33,525 bases of DNA, taken from NCBI GenBank assembly GCA_045577175.1, contig JAZNHT010000055.1:1-33525 (forward strand). Reading direction: 5' to 3'. Of this stretch, positions 1 through 9,881 are shown piece after piece. The number at the start of each line of letters is the position of its first letter. Position 1 is the stretch's first letter. Below the pieces are notes generated by a model. The model searched no databases, was not told the origin of the DNA, and saw only the letters and a list, made by a program, of their open reading frames with translations. Origin of the DNA: SIG701 sp045577175 (GTDB taxonomy: Bacteria > Bacillota > Clostridia > Oscillospirales > CAG-272). A program made the translations under genes and the position numbers.

Positions 1-3000
1 GGATCTCTGCCGTCTGCGTAGTACTTCGTGATAACTGCGTAGTAGTCCGTGCCATCAAGATTTGCCTTCGGAATGTAGAAGTTCATGTCAAGTGCGTTAC
101 CCAGCTTCATGTTCGCACCGGACAGGTCGAACTTCTCGATCGGATGGCAAATCTCGCAGCTTGCAACATCGTTGCTTTCTTTGATAAGCTGCTTCTCGCC
201 GCACTCGCAGACGCCGTAGACTGCATGCGGGTGAGCCTCGTCCGTCTCGGTTGCGTAGGTGAAGTCGTGACCCGTCGCCGGAATTGCTTCGGTGATTTCG
301 TCGCTACAGTTTGCACAGACCTTGACCTGTGCGCCGTCCGCGGTGCAGGTCGCGGGAGTTATTTCAATGAAGTCGCCGTAAGCGTGACCCGTAGCCGGGA
401 TTGCCTCGGTGATCTCATCGCCGCAGTTTGCACAGGTCTGCGTCTTCACACCGTCCTTGGTGCAGGTCGGAGCTGCCGTCTCAACAAATTCGCCGAAGTC
501 GTGACCCGTAGCCGGAATTGCTTCGGTTTCTTCCGCACCACATGCGCAGAGACGTGCATTTTCGCCGTCTGCTTCGCAGGTGGGCTCCGTCTTGACTGCC
601 CAATCGCCGAAGCTGTGACCGGTTGCGGCAACTTCCTCGGTGATTTCATCGCCGCAGTTTGCACAGGTCTGCGTCTTCACGCCTGCCTCGGTGCAGGTGG
701 GCTCGGCGGTCACAACGAACTCGCCGTAAGCGTGACCCGTCGCCGGAATTTCTTCCGACTGCTCATCGCCGCAATCACAGATTCTTGCGCGGAGACCTGC
801 CTCTGTACAGGTGGCTTCCGTAATCACGGACCAATCGCTGTACGAATGGGAGTGATCCTCCCAGCCTTCGGGTCTCAGATATTCACCGTTGACCATCATG
901 CGTCCTTCTTCGTCGAAGTCCTGCCAGCCGGTGTAGCCGAGACCGTTATCGTTGGTTACCCAAACGGTGCCGGTGTGGATCTTGCCCGAGGAGCTGTTGT
1001 AGTAATAGTAGCCGTCTACTGCGATCAAGCCGAGGTTGTTCTGCTTGACGTTGTCGATGTAGTACGCGAGAGTACCGTCCTCTTCTCTCACGATGCCGTT
1101 TTTGACATCCGGCTCATCGGGTGTGGTGGGTTCGTCGCCGTCCGGGATCATACGACCTGCTTCGTCGAAGGTCTGCCAGCCGGTGTAGCCGAGACCGTTA
1201 TCGTAGGATACCCAGTAGCGACCGTCTTTGTACGCGGTCTGCGTGGAGGAGGAGATATAGTAGTAATATCCGTCCTCGGCATAGACCAGACCGGTCTGCG
1301 TCTGACCGTTCTTGATGAAGTACGTTTCGCCGTCAAGGATGAGCAGACCGTTGTAATCCTTCTGCCATACGCCTTCCGTGTCGAAGTAGAAGTAGCCGGA
1401 GTTGGAGAGGTTTTCGATGCCTACCGCAAAATAGTGATTCCACATTGCGTAGTAGGTGTTGCCGTCCAGCTCAAAGAGCGTGTTCTGGAGCCATGTGCCT
1501 GCCCAGCGATAGCGTTTGCCGGTGGAATCTTCAACGATTTCGCCTCTGACGAGAACGTAATCCTCGAACGTATAGTTGTAGCCGTCGATATTCTGTGCGC
1601 CGGTGACAGCATACGTGGTGGCAGGATCAAAGTAGTGGAAATCGCCGTTTACCTGATGCCAGCCGGTCATGATTTCACCGAGCTTTGCGTAACGGACGAG
1701 CGTGCCACCGCCCTCGATGATGAGACCGGTATACTTCGTCTGTGCGGTGTTGATGCCATCCTCGCCGAAGTCGTAGTAGTAGCCGTCCGCCATAGCGATG
1801 CCGGTCAGTCTTGCGCCGTTTACGTAGTAAGCGTAACCGCCGTCTTCAACGACCCAGCCTGCCTTCACGGCGTTGACGAGGGTGTAGGTGTCTTCCATTT
1901 CCTTGTAAACGGTGCCGAAGGAAGCACCCTTCTCCGACTCATCGTTCGGGTTGACGAACGGGATGAGACCGTAGATTTCCTGATTCTCGGGCTTCAGTGC
2001 GAAGGAGTACAGTGCGTTTGCACGCAGGTAGATGTTGTAGCTGATCGTACCGGTGTGAACGGGCGTGAGCGCGTTTCTGGTGTTCCATGCGGCGTCCGCC
2101 TTGGGTGTCAGCTTGATGCCGTTCACGATACAGAGCGGGTTTGCCGTCTCGGGATCGATTGCCTGCGTCTGGTCAATCCAGTTCAGCTTCATCGTCAAAG
2201 AGTTCGTTGCCTCGTCAAAGGTCAGGGACGTGAGGGTGAAGTACTCGTTGATGATGGTGAGCTCGCTGTAATCCACATCGAAGTTCGGATCGAAGTAGAG
2301 CACGGGGGTAACCTCCGTCAGAACGCTGACACGTTCAGCGAGCTGGAGGAGGAACGACCATGCGGAAGCGCCTTCGACATCCGCGCCCGGCAGCATGTAA
2401 ACGAGATCGTTCAGCACTTCCGGAATCGGAATCTGGCTCATATCCATGGCGAAGACGTAATCCGTGGTCATGACCTGACCCGGATCGACAACGGTGTACG
2501 TTCTGTCGTCGTCGGTGGTGGAGTTGGTAACGGTGCGGTACCATGCGAGCATACGGTCGCCGCCGGTCGCCTTGTCAAAGTCGAAGGTGTTCTCACCCTG
2601 TCTGTAGAGGTTGACCGTGATGGACGCGGTTGCCTCTGCGTTTGCGGTAAGAGCTGCCGTGACCTTTATGACCTTCAGAGCCGCTGCTTCGTGACCGATG
2701 AAGGTGAAGCCGGAAATCGTAGCGGCGGCGGTATTCTCGATGGAGAAGATCACGTCATTCTCATTGATTGCGATTTCCTTGTTCTCGTAGCGAGCGGCTA
2801 CGGGGAGGGTGATCGCGGATTCATATACCGCATCGACGGCGGTCTTTTTGAAGTAGATCTTGTCGGGATTGGCGATCGTCATCGTCTTCTGACCGACAAC
2901 TGCACCGTCAAGCATGACGTATACGTTGACAGAACCGAGACGGGAAGCGGTAAATACGCCGTTTGCGTCAACGGTTGCCACAGTCGGATCGGATACAGCC

Positions 3001-6000
3001 CAGCTCCAGCCTGCGGGAAGCTCCGCAGAGTCGCCGGTTGCGCTGACACCTGCGGCGGTGAGCTGCACGGGCGTGCCGACCGTTGCGTAGTCATAATCGC
3101 TCTCGATAAGTGCGTAATCGAACGCGGTGGAGGAGGGGGCGGTGGAAACGATCATGAGGGAAGCAGCGACGGAGCGCTGGAAGCCGTCGGAGGGCGTGCT
3201 GACGAGGGTGAGCTCATCCTCACCTTCCTGCTTTGCGACGTAGGTGGAGGAACCGCCGCCGTCGAGGTTGACTGCGATCACACAGCCTGCCTCTTTCATG
3301 ATGTGTGCAAGCTCGATCATGGAGCATCCGCAGGATACGGGCTCCTGACGGCCGTCAGCAACGACGAGGACGACCTTGCCGGAGGCGGTAATACCGACTG
3401 CGGTACGGCTTGCACGGTCTCTGGTGTAGTATTCGGGCTCGGTGACGTTGATTTCGCCGTCCTTGACGAGGATTGCGCCGAAGCCTGCGATACCTTCCTG
3501 GATTTTGCCCTTGTAAATCGTCTCGTACTCCTCGGTCGTGCCGATGACGGGGGTACCGTCCTTCAGAATACCGAAGAAGCCGCTTGCGTTGATCGGGTGA
3601 TACTCGACGCCGCCCATGATGAGCAGACCGCCGGGCTCACCGGTCATCATGTTGTAGCCCGCGCCGTTCGTCGAAGCGACGACGGTATAGTTTTCGATGT
3701 AGTACGGGCTTGTCGGATCGCCGTATTTCGCCTGTGCGGCGTTCGCCTGATCGAGAACGCGGGACATTGCCCAGCCGGCGGCGGGATCGTTGTTGTTGTA
3801 GTTTGCGTAAACGTTTACGTCATCTCTGGTGATGTCACCGGTAGCGACGTAGTACGCAAGCTGCTTGCCGTCTGCCGTGGTCGCGTGCTTGATCTCCTGC
3901 GTGACACCGGGAGCCAGCGTGGAGGATACGGTCGAGAACGGCGTGAAGTACGGGTTTGTCATGTCCGCGATGTAGTCGCCTGCGAGCTTGCAGATATAAT
4001 CTGCGAACGAATAGCAGACGGCACGTCTCATGTCGGTGAGATCGGTAGCGGTAAATTCTCTCGTGCCCTCAAGGGTAGCGATAACCTTGTTGCCCGTGTA
4101 CTCGGCGTACACCTTATCACGGAGCTGGGTACGGGTGGAAGCACCGTCGAGACGGTTACGGATAAAGAAGTCCGCACGCATCTCATCGGTAAGCTCGGTG
4201 GTGAAGTAGTCGATCATGATCTGCGTCATGACGCCTGCCTCGTAGCTATCGACGTCATAGAGCGTCTCCATGATGTAGTAGCCGTCGAGGTCGGCGAGCA
4301 TGTCGGTCGAGCCGAACTGATCGCTCTCGCCGGGGAGGTTGACTGCGAGATAATTTTCGGAAATATCCGCGATCATCTCGTCAAGCGTGCCGGAGACGGA
4401 ATGTCTGTCGGCGGTGCTCAAAAGGTCAACAAGGTCACCTGCCCAGCCGGAAACGTCGGCGTGATTGATGCTGCCCTTGTTGTGGTAGGTGATGTCCATC
4501 AGACCGAACATATGGCTGAAATCGACGTAATCGCCGTTCGGGAGAATGAACGGGTTGATTTCCTTCAGACCGGTAATCTTGAAATAGTTGCCGTCGGTAA
4601 CCTCGGTGTTGATGGCGTCCTCGGCTTCGCGGACGTATTTTGCGAAGTCGGCATTTTCATAGCCTGCCATGATACCCCAGGAGCCGGTGTTGTAGCGCTC
4701 AACGCCGGTACGGATGTACTTGATGACGAGCGCGATCGGATCCTCGTTCGGGTGATCGTATGCATACTGCTGAGCGAGGGTTTCCAGATAGTTCAGGTTC
4801 GTTACGAAATCCTCATACGTATCGATGGAGGGCGTCTCCAGCATCGGGATGAGCGTAAACGTGGAGTATTCGCATCCGTCGCAGCTCTCGTATGCGTAGT
4901 AGCCTTCATCGGTGTAGGTCGGTGCCTTGCCCGGGTAGGACTGAATGTTGTGTCCCGTTGCGGGGGTCACTTCCTGCTCGGCGATCACGGTGCCGCAAGC
5001 GGAGCAAACGATACCGTCGGAGATACCTGTCGTTTCGCATCCTGCGGGCGTGCCTTCGACGATCTCCTCAGTGTGACCGAGTGCGTCCACAACCTCCTGT
5101 GCAACGATTGTGTCGCCGCAGACGGAGCAGTGCGAGCCTTCGCTCAGACCGGTAGCGGTACAAGTCGGAGCGACTGCCGCATCAATTACCTCGGTGTGAT
5201 CGGTGGCGTCAACGACCTCCTGCGCGACGATTACCTCGCCGCAGACGGAGCAGCGCTTACCCTCGGTAAGACCGGTAGCGGTACAAGTCGGGGCAACGGC
5301 GGGGACAGTCTCCTCGACGTGACCGCCGGCGGAGGTCAGCGTTGCACCGCAGACGGTACAGGTCTGATCCTCGGTACAGGTTGCGTTCTCGCCTGCCGTA
5401 TGACCGGTGGCGGGAACAACCTCCTGTGCGACGATGGTTTCGCCGCAAACGGAGCAGTGCGAGCCCTCCGTCAGACCGTTCTCGGTACAGGTCGGTGCAA
5501 CAGCGGCATCGACAGCGGCGGTGTGACCTGTGGCGTCAACGACCTCCTGTGCGACGATGGTTTCGCCGCAAACGGAGCAGTGCGAGCCCTCCGTCAGACC
5601 GGTTTCGGTACAGGTCGGCGCAACAGCCGCATCGACAGCGGCGGTGTGGCCGGTAGCGGCAACGGTATCGGTGTACGTATCACCGCACGCGCAGACGTAG
5701 GTCTTGGAGCCTTCCGTGGTACAGCCGGCAGCGGACTCAGCACTCAGCGTGTACTGATGCGCACACGTCATGATCCACTGACCGTTTGCGTAGGTGTACG
5801 TACCGTCGGGGCTCGTTGTTTCAAGATACGTGCCGTCCGCATTCATGAGCTTCGCGCTCGTCATGGGGATCGCGACATACGTCTCGCTGACCTGCTTGAG
5901 CTGGTAAGCCGTCGTGGCAGGAGCCGCTTTCATGTAAATAACGGCGGTATCGGTACCTGTAACGGCGGCACCGCCCGCGGTCGTGTAGAGATAGCCTTCG

Positions 6001-8150
6001 GTCGCGTATACGGTACCGCTGACAACGACTCTCGCGTCAACGAGATCCGCCTCGGTACGGGTGTACGTTCTGCCGGGGGCATATTTTACAGCCTGGAACT
6101 TAACGTCCACATTGGTGCCGTTCGGTGCGCCGAAGCAGTAGGTATCCCACTGATCGGCATCGTAGAGCTGCACCTTTACGCCGCTTGCGACCGTGCAGAC
6201 TGCGCCCTCTTCAACGATGATCTCGGAGCCGGGGAGCATGGAGATGTCCTGCGCGATCGTGACGGAGGAGCCGCCCTTGACAGTCAGGGAGATGTTGGAG
6301 TTGATCGGGAGGATGTAGTCATCCGAATTGATGGAGGAGATGGATACCTTCATCGAGATCGGAGAGACGGACATCGCACCGTTCAGCTCGATCATGAGGC
6401 GGTCGGTGGTGCCGTCGTAGCGCTTTGTAACCGAGCCGGAGGTGAGGTTGAACATAGCGCCGGAGGAAGCGATGAACGTGACGGACGGCGTCTGCTCACC
6501 GATCAGGGATACGGTGATTGCCGTGAAGCTCGTCTCGGTCGCGCCTGCCTCAAGCGTCAGCGGAACCTCGATGTTCTGTACGTAGTACTGCGACATCGGG
6601 AAGACCTCGTTATCCATATCGATCGTCTGGGAACCGCCGCGGTAATCCTCAAACTGGAAGCACTCGTAAATCTTCGAGCCGCTCTTTGCGAGGATCGTGC
6701 CGGAGCCGGTCACAAAGCCCCATGCATACAGAGCTGCACCGCTGTTTACGGTGACGGAGGAGCCTTCCTCCATTTTCAGTATACTGACAGGACCGGAGGG
6801 CGAGCCTGCGTTCTTACCGCCGGCTGCGGCAACAACCTTATTTGAAAGGCTGATGGCACCGTTGACGGTGATATTCGCGCCGGAGGCGAGCGTCAGCGTG
6901 CGGTATACGGTAGGAGTCGTGTACGTCGTACCCGTGGTGGCAGGTGCGGTGGTGTACAGCGTGTTGGAGGAATCAAACGGAACAAGCAGCGTCACACCGG
7001 CGGGGATCGTGTAATTGCCCGCGGATACGGTGCCGTCATTCAGAATGACGATCGTGGATTTTGCTGCCGCGATCGCTGCCTGAAGCCCCTCGACCATGTA
7101 TGCGTTATCGACGAGGAACCAAGCGGTGTCGGCTGCGGCGAATGCCGCCTTGACGGTCATATCCGCCGCCGGCTTGAACGTAAAGGTCGCGGACGTGGAC
7201 AGAATATTGCCCGAAGCATCCGTCCAGCCGAGGAAGGAGGAGCCGGTGTTTGCGGCAGCTGCAAGGGTGGCACCCTCCAGCGGAATTTCGACCGTGCCGC
7301 CTGCGGCAACAGCCGTGCCGTCCACGGTAACGGAGCCGGAGGCCCCGTCGTAATCGAACGTAACGTTCGAGGACGTAGCTGCCGCGGTTACGGCGAAGTT
7401 GCTCATCGTGAGCGTGTTCGTCGTGGCGTTTTTGCCGGTCACGATGGTGATCGTGAACATCTCACCGGCGGAGAGCAGCTTTGCGAACGAGCCGGAGGAC
7501 GCGGTGTAAACCGTGCCGTCGATGGTGAGCTGGTTCATGCTCGATGCCGTCCAGTCGAAGGAGACGGTCGCAGCCACGCCGGACTCGTTATCGACGTGAA
7601 TGGTGGTCGTTTTTGCGGACGCACCGATGCCGAAGAAGCCGGCGGAGCCCTTGGCGGTAACGGTGATCGTGCCGCCGGAGAGGGAGTTGTCCGTGGCTTT
7701 TTCGACGTCCACGCGCACGCCGGTAACGGGCGTATGGCTGCCGGATGTTGCGGCGAGGAGCATAGGCGTATTCATCTGCTCGATGACAGCGTAAACGCGA
7801 CCAAACGTCTCAACGGATTCTTTTTTGTTGAACCACGCGAGCTCATCCTCGTCCAGTGTCGGTGCGAGAGATGCGATGGTATCAAGAGCACCGTAGAAAG
7901 CATTCCAGCCGTCTGCACTCATGCCCATGACTGCGTTTGCGATCTCGGTATCGGTCATGTCGGCGGTTGCGCCGGAAGCGGCGACTGCGGTATCGACAGC
8001 GGCGAGAATCTGCTCATATTTGGCAAAAATCTCGGCTTCCGCATCATGCGTATGCGTATCGGAAGCGAACACCTGCATCGGTACCACGGAGACGAGCATC
8101 ATGACCGTAAGGAAAACGGATAAGATTCTCTTAGTAGTGTGAGATAACAT
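1..8150 (-). CDS. Giant secreted surface protein with phosphodiester glycosidase domain (C-terminus beyond window)
   Basis: An open frame of 2716 codons runs from the ATG at 8150 (AAAGGA site just upstream) to the left edge without a stop, so the 3' end is missing. Domain order: Sec signal peptide (residues 1-29, cut after VFA); an InlB-type B-repeat near 260-335; a long beta-rich region; a first array of about seven Cys-rich repeats of about 41 residues with TCT, CSVCG and TGH motifs (about 796-1094); an unassigned region; a NAGPA-type phosphodiester glycosidase domain (about 1440-1670) with RTAVGI and the signature NLDGGGSST at 1628-1636; a Big_2-like Ig domain (about 1674-1757); Tyr/Gly-rich cell-wall-binding repeats (about 2095-2425); and a second Cys-rich array (about 2430-2674). 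NAGPA-family enzymes act on sugar-1-phosphodiesters, so a role on surface or host glycans is inferred. It follows the glycopolymer operon by 70 bp on the same strand and may be cotranscribed. Confidence 0.93.
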   Translation of the reverse strand, partial: MLSHTTKRILSVFLTVMMLVSVVPMQVFASDTHTHDAEAEIFAKYEQILAAVDTAVAASGATADMTDTEIANAVMGMSADGWNAFYGALDTIASLAPTLDEDELAWFNKKESVETFGRVYAVIEQMNTPMLLAATSGSHTPVTGVRVDVEKATDNSLSGGTITVTAKGSAGFFGIGASAKTTTIHVDNESGVAATVSFDWTASSMNQLTIDGTVYTASSGSFAKLLSAGEMFTITIVTGKNATTNTLTMSNFAVTAAATSSNVTFDYDGASGSVTVDGTAVAAGGTVEIPLEGATLAAAANTGSSFLGWTDASGNILSTSATFTFKPAADMTVKAAFAAADTAWFLVDNAYMVEGLQAAIAAAKSTIVILNDGTVSAGNYTIPAGVTLLVPFDSSNTLYTTAPATTGTTYTTPTVYRTLTLASGANITVNGAISLSNKVVAAAGGKNAGSPSGPVSILKMEEGSSVTVNSGAALYAWGFVTGSGTILAKSGSKIYECFQFEDYRGGSQTIDMDNEVFPMSQYYVQNIEVPLTLEAGATETSFTAITVSLIGEQTPSVTFIASSGAMFNLTSGSVTKRYDGTTDRLMIELNGAMSVSPISMKVSISSINSDDYILPINSNISLTVKGGSSVTIAQDISMLPGSEIIVEEGAVCTVASGVKVQLYDADQWDTYCFGAPNGTNVDVKFQAVKYAPGRTYTRTEADLVDARVVVSGTVYATEGYLYTTAGGAAVTGTDTAVIYMKAAPATTAYQLKQVSETYVAIPMTSAKLMNADGTYLETTSPDGTYTYANGQWIMTCAHQYTLSAESAAGCTTEGSKTYVCACGDTYTDTVAATGHTAAVDAAVAPTCTETGLTEGSHCSVCGETIVAQEVVDATGHTAAVDAAVAPTCTENGLTEGSHCSVCGETIVAQEVVPATGHTAGENATCTEDQTCTVCGATLTSAGGHVEETVPAVAPTCTATGLTEGKRCSVCGEVIVAQEVVDATDHTEVIDAAVAPTCTATGLSEGSHCSVCGDTIVAQEVVDALGHTEEIVEGTPAGCETTGISDGIVCSACGTVIAEQEVTPATGHNIQSYPGKAPTYTDEGYYAYESCDGCEYSTFTLIPMLETPSIDTYEDFVTNLNYLETLAQQYAYDHPNEDPIALVIKYIRTGVERYNTGSWGIMAGYENADFAKYVREAEDAINTEVTDGNYFKITGLKEINPFILPNGDYVDFSHMFGLMDITYHNKGSINHADVSGWAGDLVDLLSTADRHSVSGTLDEMIADISENYLAVNLPGESDQFGSTDMLADLDGYYIMETLYDVDSYEAGVMTQIMIDYFTTELTDEMRADFFIRNRLDGASTRTQLRDKVYAEYTGNKVIATLEGTREFTATDLTDMRRAVCYSFADYICKLAGDYIADMTNPYFTPFSTVSSTLAPGVTQEIKHATTADGKQLAYYVATGDITRDDVNVYANYNNNDPAAGWAMSRVLDQANAAQAKYGDPTSPYYIENYTVVASTNGAGYNMMTGEPGGLLIMGGVEYHPINASGFFGILKDGTPVIGTTEEYETIYKGKIQEGIAGFGAILVKDGEINVTEPEYYTRDRASRTAVGITASGKVVLVVADGRQEPVSCGCSMIELAHIMKEAGCVIAVNLDGGGSSTYVAKQEGEDELTLVSTPSDGFQRSVAASLMIVSTAPSSTAFDYALIESDYDYATVGTPVQLTAAGVSATGDSAELPAGWSWAVSDPTVATVDANGVFTASRLGSVNVYVMLDGAVVGQKTMTIANPDKIYFKKTAVDAVYESAITLPVAARYENKEIAINENDVIFSIENTAAATISGFTFIGHEAAALKVIKVTAALTANAEATASITVNLYRQGENTFDFDKATGGDRMLAWYRTVTNSTTDDDRTYTVVDPGQVMTTDYVFAMDMSQIPIPEVLNDLVYMLPGADVEGASAWSFLLQLAERVSVLTEVTPVLYFDPNFDVDYSELTIINEYFTLTSLTFDEATNSLTMKLNWIDQTQAIDPETANPLCIVNGIKLTPKADAAWNTRNALTPVHTGTISYNIYLRANALYSFALKPENQEIYGLIPFVNPNDESEKGASFGTVYKEMEDTYTLVNAVKAGWVVEDGGYAYYVNGARLTGIAMADGYYYDFGEDGINTAQTKYTGLIIEGGGTLVRYAKLGEIMTGWHQVNGDFHYFDPATTYAVTGAQNIDGYNYTFEDYVLVRGEIVEDSTGKRYRWAGTWLQNTLFELDGNTYYAMWNHYFAVGIENLSNSGYFYFDTEGVWQKDYNGLLILDGETYFIKNGQTQTGLVYAEDGYYYYISSSTQTAYKDGRYWVSYDNGLGYTGWQTFDEAGRMIPDGDEPTTPDEPDVKNGIVREEDGTLAYYIDNVKQNNLGLIAVDGYYYYNSSSGKIHTGTVWVTNDNGLGYTGWQDFDEEGRMMVNGEYLRPEGWEDHSHSYSDWSVITEATCTEAGLRARICDCGDEQSEEIPATGHAYGEFVVTAEPTCTEAGVKTQTCANCGDEITEEVAATGHSFGDWAVKTEPTCEADGENARLCACGAEETEAIPATGHDFGEFVETAAPTCTKDGVKTQTCANCGDEITEAIPATGHAYGDFIEITPATCTADGAQVKVCANCSDEITEAIPATGHDFTYATETDEAHPHAVYGVCECGEKQLIKESNDVASCEICHPIEKFDLSGANMKLGNALDMNFYIPKANLDGTDYYAVITKYYADGRD
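132..860 (-). repeat. Second Cys-rich CxxCG/TGH repeat array within the giant protein
   Basis: The protein shows five clear repeats of about 37-40 residues (TCTEAG...CANCGDEITE...ATGH) followed by two degenerate CxC/CxxC units. Each repeat has a TCT-type Cys, a CxxCG or CxCG pair and a terminal TGH, so a small metal-binding knuckle is plausible. Several units are nearly identical, suggesting tandem duplication. This array differs in sequence from the first one: it has DEITE where the first has ETIVAQE. Confidence 0.8.
4865..5765 (-). repeat. First Cys-rich CSVCG/TGH repeat array within the giant protein
   Basis: About seven units, mostly 41 residues (123 bp) long, carry PTCTxxGLTEGSHCSVCG and end in ATGH. 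The two units around 5520-5640 are almost identical at DNA level, pointing to recent duplication. One unit is shortened to about 27 residues, and the last one has lost its motif. Such arrays occur in large secreted proteins of Clostridia. Their function is not established to my knowledge. Confidence 0.8.
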
Positions 8151-8186
8151 AGTTTTTCCTTTCTTGTTTGTGAATTTGTATGTAAA

Positions 8187-8200
8187 CGGCATTTCTGCCG
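8187..8200 (-). other. Small hairpin between licD-like gene and giant surface protein gene
   Basis: The 70-bp gap holds a perfect 5-bp stem (CGGCA/TGCCG) with a 4-nt loop. It lacks a U-tract, so it is a weak terminator or processing site at best. No SigA-like promoter was seen in the gap, which is compatible with read-through from the operon upstream. Confidence 0.35.
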
Positions 8201-8220
8201 AGAATTGTCGGGCGCACGGC

Positions 8221-9054
8221 TCATTTTTTTGCATACGCCTGAAAATCGTGGTGGGAGACTTGCTTCTCCTTCGGCGGAGGCGTCATGTAATCGCCGTAGA
8301 GATTTGTAAGAAACGTATGCGCGTCCGTGACGGCGGAGAACGGCTCCCCTTCAAAGGAGATCACGGAGAGCGAATCAAACAGGGAGCGCGGCGCGATCTC
8401 ACGCACACCGAAATCGCCCACAAGGCGACCGGCGTAGACAGCTTCCGCGTACGGCTTTTTGCGCATGGATTTTTCAAGCATCGCGTCGATCCGTTTCCGT
8501 CCGATCACGCGGCTTGCGAGATAGCAGACGTAGCGAAGCGGCTCAAAATACCATTTGCGCAGTTTCGATCGGTGGTATCCCGACCAGACGGAGGTGATTT
8601 TCAGCCCGTGCAAAAAGGTGAAGCACGCACACCGCCGCTTGGCGGCGGACAGCGTATCCGCGATACCGTCCACGGGGAAGATGTCCACGTACACGCCGAA
8701 GCGCACGTTTTTTTCATCCATGCCGGCTTCGATCACGAGTGTGTCGGGATCGCACGCCTTCGCAAACGGATACCCGTATGCGTCGCCCCGAATCTCCGCA
8801 CAGAACAGATCAAACGGCGCGCCCGTCTCCTTCACGATCGCAATAAACCGATCGTAATCGGGACGCGGCATCATGATGTCGATGTCGTCGTCCCACGGGA
8901 TAAATCCGCCGTGGCGCACGGCGCCGAGCAGGGTGCCGCCCGTCAGACTGTAGCGGATCCCGTGCTTTTCGCACAGATCGCGCACGGCGCACAGAACGGC
9001 GAAGATTCGCTCCTTAATTTCGGGAATCTCCAGCCTTCGCATATCGGCCGTCAT
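8221..9054 (-). CDS. LicD family phosphotransferase
   Basis: The 277-residue product has the LicD signature: GGTLLGAVRHGGFIPWDDDI spans about residues 39-58, with the metal-binding Asp cluster (WDDDID) at 54-59. LicD proteins have a nucleotidyltransferase fold and transfer phosphocholine or similar phospho-alcohols onto sugars of teichoic acids or capsules. The donor and acceptor here are unknown. Its ATG overlaps the TGA of the upstream glycosyltransferase gene in an ATGA arrangement, so translation is coupled. It is the last tightly packed gene of the surface glycopolymer operon. It has no signal peptide, in keeping with a cytoplasmic enzyme acting on lipid-linked precursors. Confidence 0.92.
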   Translation of the reverse strand: MTADMRRLEIPEIKERIFAVLCAVRDLCEKHGIRYSLTGGTLLGAVRHGGFIPWDDDIDIMMPRPDYDRFIAIVKETGAPFDLFCAEIRGDAYGYPFAKACDPDTLVIEAGMDEKNVRFGVYVDIFPVDGIADTLSAAKRRCACFTFLHGLKITSVWSGYHRSKLRKWYFEPLRYVCYLASRVIGRKRIDAMLEKSMRKKPYAEAVYAGRLVGDFGVREIAPRSLFDSLSVISFEGEPFSAVTDAHTFLTNLYGDYMTPPPKEKQVSHHDFQAYAKK

Positions 9055-9881
9055 GGCTTCGACCTCGCAAATTTTTTGAAGATGTACGCGCGCAGAGGGC
9101 TCGGCATCAGCATCTGCAAAACGAATCTCTGTGCGACGTTTACGAGATACCGCGGCAGGGTGATAATTTTGTTTTTCAGCATATACCCCTGCAATTTTGC
9201 TTCGCTCACAAAATACTTCCGTCCGCCGCGGCGGCAGTAGGTGTCCGGATTTACGCGCACGTGCACCAGCGTGTCGGGGAGATTTTCAAATCGCATCCCG
9301 GCGAGGTACATGCGCGCCCAGAGGTAGTAATCCTCGTCGCAGTACCAATCCAGGTAGCCGCCTGCCTCCTCTGCGTGAGATTTGCGGAACATGACCGTCA
9401 CCTGATTGAACGGGCACCGCCTTTTCATGTATGTACAGATGTCGCCGTGCGCACACGGAACGGTGCGGCAGCCGATTACGTTGTCCTCGGTGCCGATGAA
9501 CTCGGCGATTTTTCCGCCCACGATCGAGAGGGTGGGATCCTTTTCAAGTGCGGCGATCTGCTTTTCAAACCGATCGGGCAGGGCGATGTCGTCCGCGTCC
9601 ATCAGCGCAACGATTTCGTGCGTGCAGCTTGCAAGTCCGATCCGCCTCGCCTCGCCGTGACCGCGGTTTTCGGGCAGACGGATGACGCGCATCGCGCCCG
9701 TGCTTTCGTACTCACCGATCACCGCACCGAGCGCTTCGGGCACGGGACCGTCCACGATCAAAACGATTTCATCGGCAGGCACGCTTTGGTTGAGCAGGCT
9801 GTCCGCCGCTTCCCGGAACCAGTCGGGATTGTCTTTTCCGTATACGCACATGGATACGGAGAAACGCGCGTCCTTACTCAT
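9051..9881 (-). CDS. Family 2 glycosyltransferase
   Basis: A GT-A fold glycosyltransferase of 276 residues. The N-terminus (FSVSMCVYGKDNPDWFREA, then LLNQ, then EIVLIVDG) and the nucleotide-sugar/metal motif MDADDIALPDRF are typical of GT2 enzymes. The start was placed at the ATG at 9881 (MSKDARFSV) rather than the longer frame from 9953, because the extra N-terminus is the out-of-frame tail of the upstream gene. The resulting 8-bp overlap suits a coupled operon. It probably adds one sugar during assembly of the surface polymer; the sugar specificity cannot be read from sequence. A basic, hydrophobic C-terminal segment (about 235-276) may lie against the membrane. Confidence 0.92.
   Translation of the reverse strand: MSKDARFSVSMCVYGKDNPDWFREAADSLLNQSVPADEIVLIVDGPVPEALGAVIGEYESTGAMRVIRLPENRGHGEARRIGLASCTHEIVALMDADDIALPDRFEKQIAALEKDPTLSIVGGKIAEFIGTEDNVIGCRTVPCAHGDICTYMKRRCPFNQVTVMFRKSHAEEAGGYLDWYCDEDYYLWARMYLAGMRFENLPDTLVHVRVNPDTYCRRGGRKYFVSEAKLQGYMLKNKIITLPRYLVNVAQRFVLQMLMPSPLRAYIFKKFARSKP

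Noticed and set aside
144..6845. 2233-codon plus-strand open frame
   Set aside because: It is exactly antisense to the giant surface protein gene, has low-complexity Cys/Val/Gly/Arg composition and no recognisable domain; the minus-strand frame has a signal peptide, domain motifs and a ribosome site.
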